From NCBI GenBank assembly GCA_018662225.1, contig JABJGO010000055.1:1-64000 (forward strand): a stretch of 64,000 nucleotides of DNA. Reading direction: 5' to 3'. Both the position numbers and the translations under genes were made by a program. Of this stretch, positions 52,479 to 61,533 are shown in pieces; positions within the stretch are counted from its first letter, which is position 1, and each line of letters opens with the position of its first letter. The notes beneath the pieces are model-generated. The model searched no databases, had not been told where the DNA came from, and worked only from the letters and a program-made list of their open reading frames with translations. This DNA comes from Rhodospirillales bacterium. GTDB taxonomy: Bacteria > Pseudomonadota > Alphaproteobacteria > Rhodospirillales > Casp-alpha2.

Positions 52479-53657
52479 ATGACATCTCGTTCGCCAGTTC
52501 AGAAGTCGACCGCCGAAACGGTTAAGGCGGTGCGGCGATTTTCCCGTTCGTTTTCTCGGCGACATTTCCTGCGCCGTGGTGCTGCGGGACTTGGTGTGGC
52601 GGCCACGGGTCCATGGTATATCAAAGATGCATTGTCCTCGTCCGGTGAGTGCCGGGTGTTTATCTGGACCGGATATTTCCCACAGGCCTTTGTCGACAAG
52701 TTTGAAAGCTCAACTGGCATCAAGCTCCGAATTACGGAAATGGCCTCTAACGAACAGTTGATCAATAAGCTGAAATCCACGCGCGGGCGGGGTTTTGATC
52801 TGGTCACGCCTACCTTGATGCGATCTGATCAATGGAAAGACCTTGACCTACTACAAGCTTGGGAGCCTGAACTTCTACCACTAGACAATCTGGAACCCCG
52901 TTTCCTGGCGGCATCCGAACGTCACTGGACGTGGAACTACGGCCTGTATCATCTGCCCCACCTGTGGGGTACGGAAGCCATGGGCTACAGAACAGATTTG
53001 TATGAAACTGAATATGGTAAATTGAGCTTGGGCGATCTGTGGCAGGAAGACGTGAAGGGCAAAATTATGGGCCGGCCCCATTCCATGATGTCCGGCATTG
53101 GCCGCTATCTGGCATCTATTGGTGAAATCCAGCCATTTGAAGATGCCTACAAAGACGAAGAAACCATGCGGTCTATCTGGTCCGATATCACCAGCTTTGC
53201 CATTGATCATAAAGAATGGCTGCGGCTGTTCTGGCGGGATTCTAACACGCAGCAGGCTGGCCTGCGCCGAAATGGTGTGGCGCTTGGGCAAACCTGGGAT
53301 GGCCCGATTATTGCCATGAAGAATGCGGGCGAGCCTGTAAATTATATGGCGCCCAAGGAAGGGGCTTTTGCCTGGCTGGACGGATTCTCGTTGCCCACGG
53401 GTGCCGACAACATTGATCAGGCCTATGAGCTGGTGAAGGCATGCTACCAAAGTGACAGTGCCGGCCTTCAAGCATCCATCAGTGGTTATAACCCCACGGT
53501 AAAAGGGGCCAGCGACTTTCTGTCTGGCCAGGCCAAAGCAGCGTTTCATGCGGCCTATCCGGAAGACGCGCTTGAGAAACTGTGGTGGTGGCTGCCGGAA
53601 CCACAGTGGTATGCCGATGTTCGGGCAGAATACGCCGACAAATTCGTTGCCGCCTGA
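52479..53657 (+). CDS. Tat-exported ABC substrate-binding protein, PotD/PotF-like
   Basis: This 392-residue protein starts with a twin-arginine signal (FSRRHFLRRGAAGLGVAATG), where the consensus S-R-R-x-F-L is met. The mature part is like spermidine/putrescine binding proteins: CRVFIWTGYFPQAFVDKFES, then ELLPLDNLEP and WDGPIIAMKNAGEPVNYM, with the usual DGFSLPTGADN near the end. It would bind a polyamine or related cation in the periplasm. No permease or ATPase genes are adjacent, so partners must be elsewhere. It is about 180 bases after the GST gene. Confidence 0.88.
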   Translation: MTSRSPVQKSTAETVKAVRRFSRSFSRRHFLRRGAAGLGVAATGPWYIKDALSSSGECRVFIWTGYFPQAFVDKFESSTGIKLRITEMASNEQLINKLKSTRGRGFDLVTPTLMRSDQWKDLDLLQAWEPELLPLDNLEPRFLAASERHWTWNYGLYHLPHLWGTEAMGYRTDLYETEYGKLSLGDLWQEDVKGKIMGRPHSMMSGIGRYLASIGEIQPFEDAYKDEETMRSIWSDITSFAIDHKEWLRLFWRDSNTQQAGLRRNGVALGQTWDGPIIAMKNAGEPVNYMAPKEGAFAWLDGFSLPTGADNIDQAYELVKACYQSDSAGLQASISGYNPTVKGASDFLSGQAKAAFHAAYPEDALEKLWWWLPEPQWYADVRAEYADKFVAA

Positions 53658-53786
53658 TGTGGTTTGGATTCCATAGCGTTCAATTATTTCATTGGGATTT
53701 CATTGGCTTACATGGATAAATCCCTCTAGACTGCGCATCGCAAGGATCCCGGCAAGCGGATTCGGTCATATTCAGGGAGTATCCAG

Positions 53787-54836
53787 ATGCCTGTTCGCAC
53801 AACGGTAATCGGCGCATTTCCGAAACCGGATTTCCTGCCCGTCATCGATTGGTTCACCAATGACGGTGGCGCAGATTCCGATAATCCCACCGAGAATTAC
53901 GAACGTGATGTGACAGCTATGGGTGAGGATGCCGAGGCATTATTCGTGCGGGCCGCCAAATCTGTCATTGATGATCAGACCAAGGCTGGTATTGATATCG
54001 TCACGGATGGCGAAGTGCGTCGCGAAAACTACATTCACTATCATTGTCGGCATCTGGACGGCATCGATTTCAATGTATTGACGGAAAAAGACGTGCGCGG
54101 TGTGTATTCGGCCCATTTGCCAACCATCACAGGTCACGTTAAAGCGCGCGCGCCGTTTCTTCCCCATGATTGGAAGGCTGCCCAGGGTCAGAGCGATCGA
54201 CCTGTCAAAGTGACCTTGCCGGGGCCTATGACCATCGGCGATACGGTTGCAGATGAATTCTATGGTGACCCTAAGAAACGCGGTGCAAAATTGGCCTCGG
54301 CCATCAACAAGGAAGTCCTGGCACTGGCCGAGGCGGGGTGTCAGTACATCCAGATCGATGAGCCTCTGTTTGCCCGCAAGGTGGATGAAGCTCTGGATTT
54401 TGGTTTCGATAATCTGGAGGCTTGTTTCCACAATTGCCCTGACAACGTAGTACGAACGGTACATATGTGTTGTGGGTATCCCGACCGGTTGGACAATCCG
54501 GAATATCTCAAAGCCCCACAGGATTGCTATTTCAAATTGGCTGAGGCCATCGACCGGTCCTGCATTCAGGCTGTGTCTGTTGAGGATGCGCACCGGCCAA
54601 ATGATTTGAGCCTGCTTGAGATGTTTACCAACACCACCGTGATCTTTGGTGTGGTTGCAATCGCCAAAAGTCAGGTAGAAACAGTTGATGCCATTGAAAG
54701 CAGGCTCCGCGCCGCTCTTGAGCAAATTAGCCCGGATCGGCTAATGGCGGCACCCGACTGTGGTCTTGGGTTCTTGGGTCGGGATCTGGCCGTTCAGAAG
54801 CTCTCGAACTTATGTGAGGCGGCCAGTCGAATTTAA
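53787..54836 (+). CDS. MetE C-terminal-domain-like (cobalamin-independent methionine synthase family) protein
   Basis: This 349-residue protein corresponds to the C-terminal catalytic barrel of MetE only; the 350-residue N-terminal barrel is absent. Zinc ligands are recognisable: His and Cys in VRTVHMCCGYP, Glu in QAVSVEDAHRP and Cys in AAPDCGLGFLG. Short MetE-type enzymes can use other methyl donors or methylate other thiols, and some act with corrinoid proteins. The substrate is not known. GGGAG precedes the ATG. It lies alone between the PotD-like gene and the HpnM/MlaC-like gene. Confidence 0.87.
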   Translation: MPVRTTVIGAFPKPDFLPVIDWFTNDGGADSDNPTENYERDVTAMGEDAEALFVRAAKSVIDDQTKAGIDIVTDGEVRRENYIHYHCRHLDGIDFNVLTEKDVRGVYSAHLPTITGHVKARAPFLPHDWKAAQGQSDRPVKVTLPGPMTIGDTVADEFYGDPKKRGAKLASAINKEVLALAEAGCQYIQIDEPLFARKVDEALDFGFDNLEACFHNCPDNVVRTVHMCCGYPDRLDNPEYLKAPQDCYFKLAEAIDRSCIQAVSVEDAHRPNDLSLLEMFTNTTVIFGVVAIAKSQVETVDAIESRLRAALEQISPDRLMAAPDCGLGFLGRDLAVQKLSNLCEAASRI

Positions 54837-54950
54837 CAACGCGCAAAAAAATACAATAACAAATAATTACACTGTACTGATGGATAATATCGGTATGATG
54901 TGGCTAACAAACGGCGCAAAAATTGCCGAAATATAAATAGGGTTGGGTAA

Positions 54951-55586
54951 ATGTTTGATAGACGAGGATTTCTTTTAGCGACGGGCACCTTTGTGTCTGT
55001 GACGACCTTGAGCAGCACCCGGTATGCCTTTGCGGTGGATCTGGCCGGGGATGCCGAACGGTTTGTACAGGGTATGGCCGACAAGGCGATAATTGAACTG
55101 ACCGATCCTGATATTGACCGCGCTGAAAGAAAGGTGCGCATGCGTAGCCTGATGCGTGACTACTTTTTTGTGCCGGGCATCGCACAGTGGGTGTTGGGCC
55201 GGTTCTGGCGAAAAGCGACCGAGGCGGAACAAGAAGAGTTTTTACAATTATTTGAAGATCTGCTGGTGGAAACCTATGTGGACCGGTTTGCCACTTACAG
55301 CGGCGAAACGCTTTTGATTACCAAATCCGATGTGCGTAGCGGTAAGGATGTGATTGTATCGTCTAGTCTGGATTTACCCGAAGCCACCAAGAAAATTAAA
55401 TTGGATTGGCGTGTTCGTGCACAGGGCGACGCTTACAAGATTATTGATATCATGGTTGAGGGCGTCAGTATGGGCCAAAGCCAGCGGGCGCAATTTGCGT
55501 CAGCTATCAAGAATAATAACAACGATATGGCCAAGTTCCTCGACGAATTGCGTTCACGGGTCAGTATCGCTGACTCTGGGACATGA
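54951..55586 (+). CDS. MlaC/Ttg2D-family protein (HpnM-like)
   Basis: The protein is 211 residues. A signal peptide occupies about residues 1-28 (RRGFLLATGTFVSVTTLSST, cleavage near AFA). The mature domain is MlaC-like: ERFVQGMADKAIIELTD, FWRKATEAEQEEFLQLFEDL, and GDAYKIIDIMVEGVSM, a typical conserved end. MlaC shuttles phospholipids across the periplasm; the hopanoid-associated variant HpnM is found in hpn clusters. It precedes hpnC by 9 bases, which favours the HpnM role. An MlaA-like gene lies 4.5 kb downstream. Confidence 0.9.
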   Translation: MFDRRGFLLATGTFVSVTTLSSTRYAFAVDLAGDAERFVQGMADKAIIELTDPDIDRAERKVRMRSLMRDYFFVPGIAQWVLGRFWRKATEAEQEEFLQLFEDLLVETYVDRFATYSGETLLITKSDVRSGKDVIVSSSLDLPEATKKIKLDWRVRAQGDAYKIIDIMVEGVSMGQSQRAQFASAIKNNNNDMAKFLDELRSRVSIADSGT

Positions 55587-55595
55587 TCCCGGCAT

Positions 55596-56447
55596 ATGGT
55601 CCAGAATCCCATTGAGCCTATTGAGCAGCCTTCGGGCAAAAATGCGGATTACGAAAATTTCCCGGTGGGATCATGGCTTCTACCCAAACATCTTCGCCCC
55701 CATATTATGGTGTTCTATGCCTTTGCCCGGGCTATTGATGACATCGCTGATTCTCCGACGTTGAGCGCTGATGAAAAGACCAGTCGACTGGACGGGTTTG
55801 CCCGACATCTGGACAGCATCATTGATTATGAGCCCGGTTATGAAAAGGCCACCGCCATGCGAGTGAGCCTGTCTGCTACGGGTGTTACCACGGCGCATTG
55901 CCACGATCTCATTACCGCATTCAAACAGGATGCCAAACAAAACCGATATGAAAGCTGGGATGATCTGTTGGGTTACTGCCAGCTATCAGCCGCCCCGGTG
56001 GGAAGGTACCTTATTGATTTGCACGGTGGGTGCGCGGACAGCTATGCGTCATCAGATGCCCTGTGTGCTGCCCTGCAAGTGCTCAACCATTTACAGGATC
56101 TGGGCGATGATCTCGCCGAGCTTGACCGGGTATACATGCCCATGGCGTGGATCAGGGCTGCCCATATCTCTGAAACTGACTTTGGCCTGCGGGTATGTTC
56201 AGCGGGCACGCGCCAGGTTATAGACCGGGCGCTGGATGGGGTCGATGGGTTACTTGTACAAGCGCAGATGGTCTCGAAAAACATTCACAGCTGGCGCCTT
56301 GGTATGGAAGCATCGGTTATTTTGGCGATTGCGCACTCGTTGAGGAGCAAGCTGGGCCGGCATGATCCGCTGGCCGGGCGGATTGTGCTGACAAAACCGG
56401 CTCTGGCGCTATGCGGCATGCGTGGTATTTTGTCAGCGATAATATAG
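55596..56447 (+). CDS. hpnC: Squalene synthase HpnC (presqualene diphosphate branch)
   Basis: The protein is 283 residues. Prenyl-transferase Asp motifs are visible: VFYAFARAIDDIADSPTLS (first D-x2-D-like motif) and LNHLQDLGDDLAELDRVYMP (second motif). The trans-isoprenyl diphosphate synthase, head-to-head fold fits the HpnC/HpnD group. HpnC, HpnD and HpnE together make squalene from farnesyl diphosphate in bacteria that lack a single squalene synthase. It is the second gene of a tight operon with HpnM-like, hpnD and hpnE. Confidence 0.93.
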   Translation: MVQNPIEPIEQPSGKNADYENFPVGSWLLPKHLRPHIMVFYAFARAIDDIADSPTLSADEKTSRLDGFARHLDSIIDYEPGYEKATAMRVSLSATGVTTAHCHDLITAFKQDAKQNRYESWDDLLGYCQLSAAPVGRYLIDLHGGCADSYASSDALCAALQVLNHLQDLGDDLAELDRVYMPMAWIRAAHISETDFGLRVCSAGTRQVIDRALDGVDGLLVQAQMVSKNIHSWRLGMEASVILAIAHSLRSKLGRHDPLAGRIVLTKPALALCGMRGILSAII

Positions 56448-56457
56448 AAGTGTATCC

Positions 56458-57327
56458 ATGGGTGTTCTGACTGATTTCAATGAGCGAATTGCCGATGTGC
56501 AGGCGCGCGAGCACGTGCGCCGTGTAACCAGGCAATCGGGCTCGTCCTTTTACTGGGCCATGCGTCGGCTGGACCATGAGCGCCGGGACGCTATGTATGC
56601 GGTTTATGCGTTCTGCCGCGAAGCGGATGACATTGCCGACGATACCGCACCCACAGGTAACAAGATTGTCCGGCTGCAAGATTACCGGAGAGAAGTCGCC
56701 CTGATTTATGGGGACGGTGCCAAGACACCGACGGGACGTGCGCTGCAAGGCATTATTGATATCTATGATCTGGACAAACGGGATATGGATGCGGTCATTG
56801 ACGGTATGATGACCGACGTTGCCGAGACGGTTCGCATAACGGATATGGAGGACCTGCGCCTCTACATGGACCGTGTGGCCTGTTCCGTGGGGCGTCTGTC
56901 TAATCGAATCTTCGGTATTGAGGAGCCATATCGCACCAATCTGGCGACCACGCTGGGTGAGGCATTGCAACTGACCAATATTCTGCGCGACCTGGACGAA
57001 GACGCTGCGCGGGACCGGATGTACCTGCCATGCACGTTATTGCGCGCTCACGGTATTGATGAGGGTGAACCGGCACAGGTTCTTCGTCATCCCAAGCTGG
57101 ACGGCGTCTGTACCGAGCTTGCCGAGATGGCCGACGCGCAGTTTACCACGGCGCGGGAATTGCTGGCACAGGTGCCCCCTTCGCAGGCCCGTCCGGCCAC
57201 CATGATGCTCGAGGCATACAACATAATTTTGGCCAAGTTGCAGAAAAGGGGGTGGCAGTTTCCCCGGAAACCTGTTGCGCCCAATATCCTGGAGCGATTG
57301 CGTGTGATCGTTCGCTACGGCATATGA
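56458..57327 (+). CDS. hpnD: Presqualene diphosphate synthase HpnD
   Basis: This 289-residue protein has strong squalene/phytoene synthase motifs: AVYAFCREADDIADDTA with the first Asp-rich motif, LTNILRDLDEDAARDRMYLP with the second, and CSVGRLSNRIFG. It condenses two farnesyl diphosphates to presqualene diphosphate. It lies 10 bases after hpnC, and its stop overlaps the hpnE start (ATGA). This confirms the hpnCDE order. Confidence 0.95.
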   Translation: MGVLTDFNERIADVQAREHVRRVTRQSGSSFYWAMRRLDHERRDAMYAVYAFCREADDIADDTAPTGNKIVRLQDYRREVALIYGDGAKTPTGRALQGIIDIYDLDKRDMDAVIDGMMTDVAETVRITDMEDLRLYMDRVACSVGRLSNRIFGIEEPYRTNLATTLGEALQLTNILRDLDEDAARDRMYLPCTLLRAHGIDEGEPAQVLRHPKLDGVCTELAEMADAQFTTARELLAQVPPSQARPATMMLEAYNIILAKLQKRGWQFPRKPVAPNILERLRVIVRYGI

Positions 57328-58592
57328 AACGCCCGGTTAAAGGTGAAAATATCCACGTGATCGGCGCCGGACTGGCAGGCCTTTCCGCGGCGACCGCGCT
57401 GGCGGAGCAAGGCAGGCGGGTATTGCTGTATGAAGCGTCACCCCAGGCTGGTGGTCGATGTCGGTCTTACCTCGATACCGTGATGAACCGTTATATTGAT
57501 AACGGAAACCATCTGTTCCTCAGTGGCAATCGGGCCATCAATACCTATGTGGCTCGTTTAGGTTCAGGCGGGATGATCACGGGACCGAACCGGGCGTGTT
57601 TTCCCTTCATGGACCGTGAATCGTCCCGACGTTGGGTTGTGGATGCCGGGGCAGGGCGCCTACCATGGCCCTTGTTGCAGGCTGAAAACAGATCACCGGA
57701 TAGTACAATTCTGGACTTTCTCGCGGTTCGGCGTTTACTGACGGCCCGTAACGAAGACACCGTGGCGGCATTGATGGCAGATAACAAGGCTCTGTATAAT
57801 GCGCTGTGGGAGCCCTTGGCCGTGGCTATTTTGAACACCCCGCCGGATGAGGCGTCGGCAGCGCTTTTAGGGGCTGTGCTGCGACAGGCCTTTCGAGGTG
57901 GCGCGAAGACGTGTTTGCCGCGCCTTGCTGGCAGTGGCCTTAGTGAGGTTTTCGTCAACCCGGCCCTGAAGTATCTGCGTGATCGGGGGACGAGTATTGG
58001 CTTCAATGAACGCCTGAACGCCATGGAATTTGAAGGTGGCAGGGTAAGCAGCCTGACAATCAGTGGGAAATGCGTACCGATACCAGTCGATGAACAGGTT
58101 ATTCTGGCTGTCCCGCCATGGTCGGCGAGCCCTGTATTGCCAGGCGTCAGCGTGCCAGCGCGCCATTGTGGCATTATCAACGGACACTTCGTGTTGCCCC
58201 GAAAAACAGATAAATTAACTATTATGGGATTAATAAATGGAGACGCGCATTGGATTTTTGTTCGTGGCGATGTGGCGTCGGTAACAATCAGTGCTGTGTC
58301 GGATAGGGACGAGTACCGCCTGGATGAACTGGCACACCGTTTGTGGGGTGATATTTGCGTGGCTTTGAACATGGAAAACACCCTCATGGGCGCGCACCGG
58401 ATTATTTCAGAAAAACGGGCAACCATAAGCCACGATCCGGAAAACTGCGCTCTTCGCCCACAGGCCCGAACGGCGTGGCCCAATCTGACATTGGCTGGTG
58501 ACTGGACTGATACAGGCCTGCCGGCAACTATCGAAGGCGCTGTTCAGTCAGGGGCCACTGCCGCAACCCTTGTTTCAGGGGCACTGACGTGA
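57324..58592 (+). CDS. hpnE: Hydroxysqualene dehydroxylase HpnE
   Basis: This 422-residue FAD-dependent amine-oxidase-like protein has an N-terminal dinucleotide motif IHVIGAGLAGLSAATALAEQ, then ASPQAGGRCRSYLD, and a C-terminal FAD contact LTLAGDWTDTGLPATIEGAV. HpnE reduces hydroxysqualene to squalene. The ATG at 57324 overlaps the hpnD stop by four bases, favoured over an in-frame start 72 bases upstream within hpnD. A 26-base tandem duplication covers its stop codon. No squalene-hopene cyclase gene is in the window, so hopanoid formation depends on genes elsewhere. Confidence 0.94.
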   Translation: MKRPVKGENIHVIGAGLAGLSAATALAEQGRRVLLYEASPQAGGRCRSYLDTVMNRYIDNGNHLFLSGNRAINTYVARLGSGGMITGPNRACFPFMDRESSRRWVVDAGAGRLPWPLLQAENRSPDSTILDFLAVRRLLTARNEDTVAALMADNKALYNALWEPLAVAILNTPPDEASAALLGAVLRQAFRGGAKTCLPRLAGSGLSEVFVNPALKYLRDRGTSIGFNERLNAMEFEGGRVSSLTISGKCVPIPVDEQVILAVPPWSASPVLPGVSVPARHCGIINGHFVLPRKTDKLTIMGLINGDAHWIFVRGDVASVTISAVSDRDEYRLDELAHRLWGDICVALNMENTLMGAHRIISEKRATISHDPENCALRPQARTAWPNLTLAGDWTDTGLPATIEGAVQSGATAATLVSGALT

Positions 58593-58620
58593 CCTTTGTA
58601 TCAGGGGCACTGACGTGACC
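58575..58620 (+). repeat. Tandem 26-base duplication at the hpnE 3' end
   Basis: TCAGGGGCACTGACGTGACC occurs at 58575-58594 and again at 58601-58620, identical over 20 bases, with a period of 26. The first copy contains the hpnE stop codon; the second is outside the gene, just before the end of the convergent ispH gene. It looks like a recent replication slippage event. Confidence 0.85.
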
Positions 58621-58637
58621 CATGCTAAAGTCGCGGA

Positions 58638-59591
58638 TTACGGGGCGTCGCGCAGGCTTTCCGGCAACTTGAAGGCGATATTTTCAATAGGCCCATCAAG
58701 CCCTTCCACGTGGGTGCTACCAAGCTCGCCAATGCGATCAACCAAGCCTGTGACCAGTTCCTCAGGTGCCGAAGCCCCAGCCGTGATTCCAATGGTGCGC
58801 GCGCCTTCAAGCCAGGCAGGGTCAAGCATGCTGGCGTCATCAACCAGATAGCTCGCTACCGAAAGCTCGGTGCCCAAATCGCGCAGGCGGTTTGAGTTTG
58901 AGCTGTTTTCGGCCCCCACCACCAGAATGACATCTGAAATTTCAGCTAGTTTGCGGACCGCATTTTGGCGATTTTGGGTGGCGTAGCAAATATCGCGAAT
59001 ATCGGGGCCTTTGATGGCCGGAAAGCGGGCTTTCAAGGCATCTATAATTCCGCGTGTTTCATCTACGCTGAGGGTTGTTTGGGTCACATAGGCCAACAAT
59101 TCAGGGTCCTGCACGTCCAATGCCGCCACATCGGTTTCATTGGTGACCAACAGTACGCCGCCGGGTACGCGGCCCTGCGTGCCCTCGACTTCCGGATGAC
59201 CCGCGTGACCGATCAGTACGACCTGGCGGCCTTTAAGCGCGTGGTTCTGGCCTTCGCGATGAACCTTTGAGACCAGCGGGCAGGTTGCATCGATGACGGG
59301 CAGGTCTCGTTGTGTGGCCTGTTCTTCCACGGCTTCGGATACGCCGTGGGCGCTGAACACGGTGGTTGCGCCATCGGGAATCTCCGATACCTCATCCACA
59401 AAGACCGCCCCCTTGGCACGCAGGGTTTCAACCACGTGTTTGTTGTGGACGATTTCATGGCGAACATAGACAGGGGGGCCGTACTTGCTTAATGCCCGTT
59501 CTACGATTTCAATGGCACGCTCAACGCCGGCACAAAAGCCGCGCGGTTGTGCCAGTACAATGCGGAAATCGAGATTTGAATTGTTGGCCAT
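58638..59591 (-). CDS. ispH: 4-hydroxy-3-methylbut-2-enyl diphosphate reductase (IspH/LytB)
   Basis: The protein is 317 residues. The three Fe-S cysteines lie in [36 protein letters not shown] and [35 protein letters not shown] gives the substrate His, with HGVSE and [13 protein letters not shown] beyond it. It makes IPP and DMAPP in the last step of the MEP isoprenoid pathway, the precursor supply for the convergent hpnCDE genes. Its start region faces the MlaA-like gene across a 466-base gap. Confidence 0.97.
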   Translation of the reverse strand: MANNSNLDFRIVLAQPRGFCAGVERAIEIVERALSKYGPPVYVRHEIVHNKHVVETLRAKGAVFVDEVSEIPDGATTVFSAHGVSEAVEEQATQRDLPVIDATCPLVSKVHREGQNHALKGRQVVLIGHAGHPEVEGTQGRVPGGVLLVTNETDVAALDVQDPELLAYVTQTTLSVDETRGIIDALKARFPAIKGPDIRDICYATQNRQNAVRKLAEISDVILVVGAENSSNSNRLRDLGTELSVASYLVDDASMLDPAWLEGARTIGITAGASAPEELVTGLVDRIGELGSTHVEGLDGPIENIAFKLPESLRDAP

Positions 59592-60057
59592 GATTGAGGC
59601 GACCTGACGATCGTTATTGTGATGCTGTGGGCTGTATATTGATATCCGACTTGTGACCGCTTTGGCTCCGTCCGTCCAGTTATATGTTAATTGCGGACAT
59701 CGTATTTGCCAACATCATGAGATGGTATTTGCTGGTATTAACCAGCGTGTAAGGCGAGCGGGAAGGACAAAATTCTATTCAGGATTCTCAGTAGTTTGGT
59801 GATTTGCGCTGGCCCATTAAGCGGAGTGTGCTATTTTTGCAACAATTTTTGATAACAATTTGCTAACCATAGTGACGCAACACTGTGACAACCCTTGCAC
59901 AGCGCAAGGAGGTGAGGGGGGGGATAACCCGCAGAAAACCAACCATTTATAGGAAGGTCACCTCTATATCCATGTGTTGTAAAAGCAGGTTAAGTCATTG
60001 GAGAGCGAGAACAATTTCCCTTTTCGGGTAATTGGGGCTTTTCCTCAAAACAGTGTT
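59592..60057. other. Divergent intergenic region between ispH and the MlaA-like gene
   Basis: The region is AT-rich in its first half. AAGGAGGTGA followed by a run of eight G lies at 59906-59923 but is not placed in front of a start codon. GAGGTGA at 59909-59915 can pair with TCACCTC at 59958-59964. TTG 59998 could be an upstream start of the MlaA-like frame. Both promoters must lie here, but none is convincing. Confidence 0.4.
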
Positions 60058-61284
60058 ATGAGAATATCCATCAACGAGAAACGGCAAAAAACAGTGAAGG
60101 CTCGGCGTAACTTGAAAATCCATAACATGCTCTCATCAAATATGAGCACACGGCCTCGTACGGCTGTGATTGCTTTTGGAGTCCTGATCGGCTTGGCCAC
60201 AGGCACAAGCTCAGCCATTGCAGCGTCTGGACCTCATCCCAGCCTGAATCAATATTCAGCCGATTTTCTGGCGGAAAACCCGTATCCAGATTCTGATTTC
60301 CCGATCATGGAAATTGCTGACGTTGGCGGTATGGCGGACGAAGACGGTGAATACCTGATCCAGGTTCAACTGGCCCAGGCTGAAGACGATGTGAACGATC
60401 CGTTTGAAAGTTTCAATCGCGCCATGTTTGGTTTCAATGAAATCGTTTATGACGGCGTGCTCGGACCTGTGGCGGATGTCTATAACGTATTGCCGACAGA
60501 AGCGCGGACCATTGTCAGCAGCTTCTTCTCAAATCTGGGCGAGCCCATTGTCTTTATCAATGATTTGCTACAGGGCGAATTCGAACGCGCTCTGACTACA
60601 TTCACCCGGTTTAGCATGAATACGGTGTTTGGATTTGGCGGACTGGCCGATGTGGCGACAGCCGCTGGCATCGAAGGTCACGACGAAGATTTTGGTCAGA
60701 CCCTGGCTGTTTGGGGCGTGGACGAGGGCTTCTATCTGGTTCTGCCGGTCCTGGGGCCCAGCAATCCACGTGATGCGGTTGGTCGATTCCTGATCGATAG
60801 CATGGTGGATCCGGTCAATATTCAATTGGACAACCATGGCGAAGATGATTTGATGGTTCCACGTGCCGTGGGTACCGGGTTTACGGAATTCGCGTCAATT
60901 CGTGATGAGCTGATAACCCTGAAAAAGAATTCAATCGACTACTATGCAGCCATTCGAAGCCTCTATCGCCAAAAGCGTGAGATTGAGATTTCAAACGGTG
61001 AGGGCATGGACATTCCCCCCATTCCGGATTTTGAATTCAGTGATTATCCTATTGATGATACACCCGCCCCAGCCTTGGGTACGACCGATGATGGCGACAC
61101 GGAAGACAATGGTGAGGTGTCTGCGTTACCGTCGGCATCGCTGGACAGCTACAGTCTGGTTCTGGATCCATTCTCCACCGCGTTCGATCCGGCTCGCCAT
61201 GGCGATGATGTCGGGGATGCTGATGCAACTGCTACGGAATCAGGCTGGCAGGCAGAAGTCATTCTGGTAACAGCACCGCGTTGA
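60058..61284 (+). CDS. MlaA (VacJ)-family outer-membrane lipid asymmetry protein, non-canonical
   Basis: The protein is 408 residues from ATG 60058. The MlaA domain spans about residues 110-300: DPFESFNRAMFGFNEIVYD, FSNLGEPIVFINDLLQGEF, RFSMNTVFGFGGLADVATAA and YLVLPVLGPSNPRDAVGR. MlaA removes misplaced phospholipids from the outer leaflet of the outer membrane. The signal segment (TAVIAFGVLIGLATGTSSAI) has no lipobox Cys, unlike E. coli MlaA. The C-terminal 100 residues are an acidic low-complexity extension. Starts at 59998 (TTG), 60127 and 60142 are possible; the last gives the most normal signal peptide. Confidence 0.85.
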   Translation: MRISINEKRQKTVKARRNLKIHNMLSSNMSTRPRTAVIAFGVLIGLATGTSSAIAASGPHPSLNQYSADFLAENPYPDSDFPIMEIADVGGMADEDGEYLIQVQLAQAEDDVNDPFESFNRAMFGFNEIVYDGVLGPVADVYNVLPTEARTIVSSFFSNLGEPIVFINDLLQGEFERALTTFTRFSMNTVFGFGGLADVATAAGIEGHDEDFGQTLAVWGVDEGFYLVLPVLGPSNPRDAVGRFLIDSMVDPVNIQLDNHGEDDLMVPRAVGTGFTEFASIRDELITLKKNSIDYYAAIRSLYRQKREIEISNGEGMDIPPIPDFEFSDYPIDDTPAPALGTTDDGDTEDNGEVSALPSASLDSYSLVLDPFSTAFDPARHGDDVGDADATATESGWQAEVILVTAPR

Positions 61285-61367
61285 TATTTTACCTGCATTT
61301 CAATTGATTCAATGTTGTAGAATTTCTTTGTAACACACTGATATTAATCACGCTTTACGAATAACTC

Positions 61368-61395
61368 TTGACATTTCGCGAAATTTGAGTATCTT
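61368..61395 (+). promoter_or_regulatory. Promoter upstream of rpoH
   Basis: TTGACA at 61368-61373 and TATCTT at 61390-61395, with a 16-base spacer, form a good sigma-70-type promoter. Transcription would start near 61402, leaving a leader of about 285 bases before the rpoH ATG, long enough to hold a regulatory structure. Confidence 0.6.
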
Positions 61396-61399
61396 TTCT

Positions 61400-61426
61400 C
61401 TGTCAGCGCCCATTGTGGGCTGACAG
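61400..61426 (+). other. 5' leader hairpin of the rpoH transcript
   Basis: CTGTCAGCGCCCA and TGGGCTGACAG pair as an 11-base stem with a two-base bulge and the loop TTG. It lies at the predicted 5' end of the rpoH mRNA. No T-run follows. It may stabilise the mRNA or form part of a temperature-responsive fold, like other alphaproteobacterial sigma-32 leaders. Confidence 0.55.
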
Positions 61427-61533
61427 ACGACTGGCCTGACCATTTCGGTAGGTCTAACACATACGTAACCGGCCGAACCCGTTCCGGGGTGGTTTGATTG
61501 TTACGGTACTTATTGCTCAACGGAGGATAAGAT

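Noticed and set aside
53658-53786. SAM or cobalamin riboswitch before the MetE-like gene
   Set aside because: The 129-base leader shows neither a B12 box nor a recognisable SAM-II/SAM-I core by eye.
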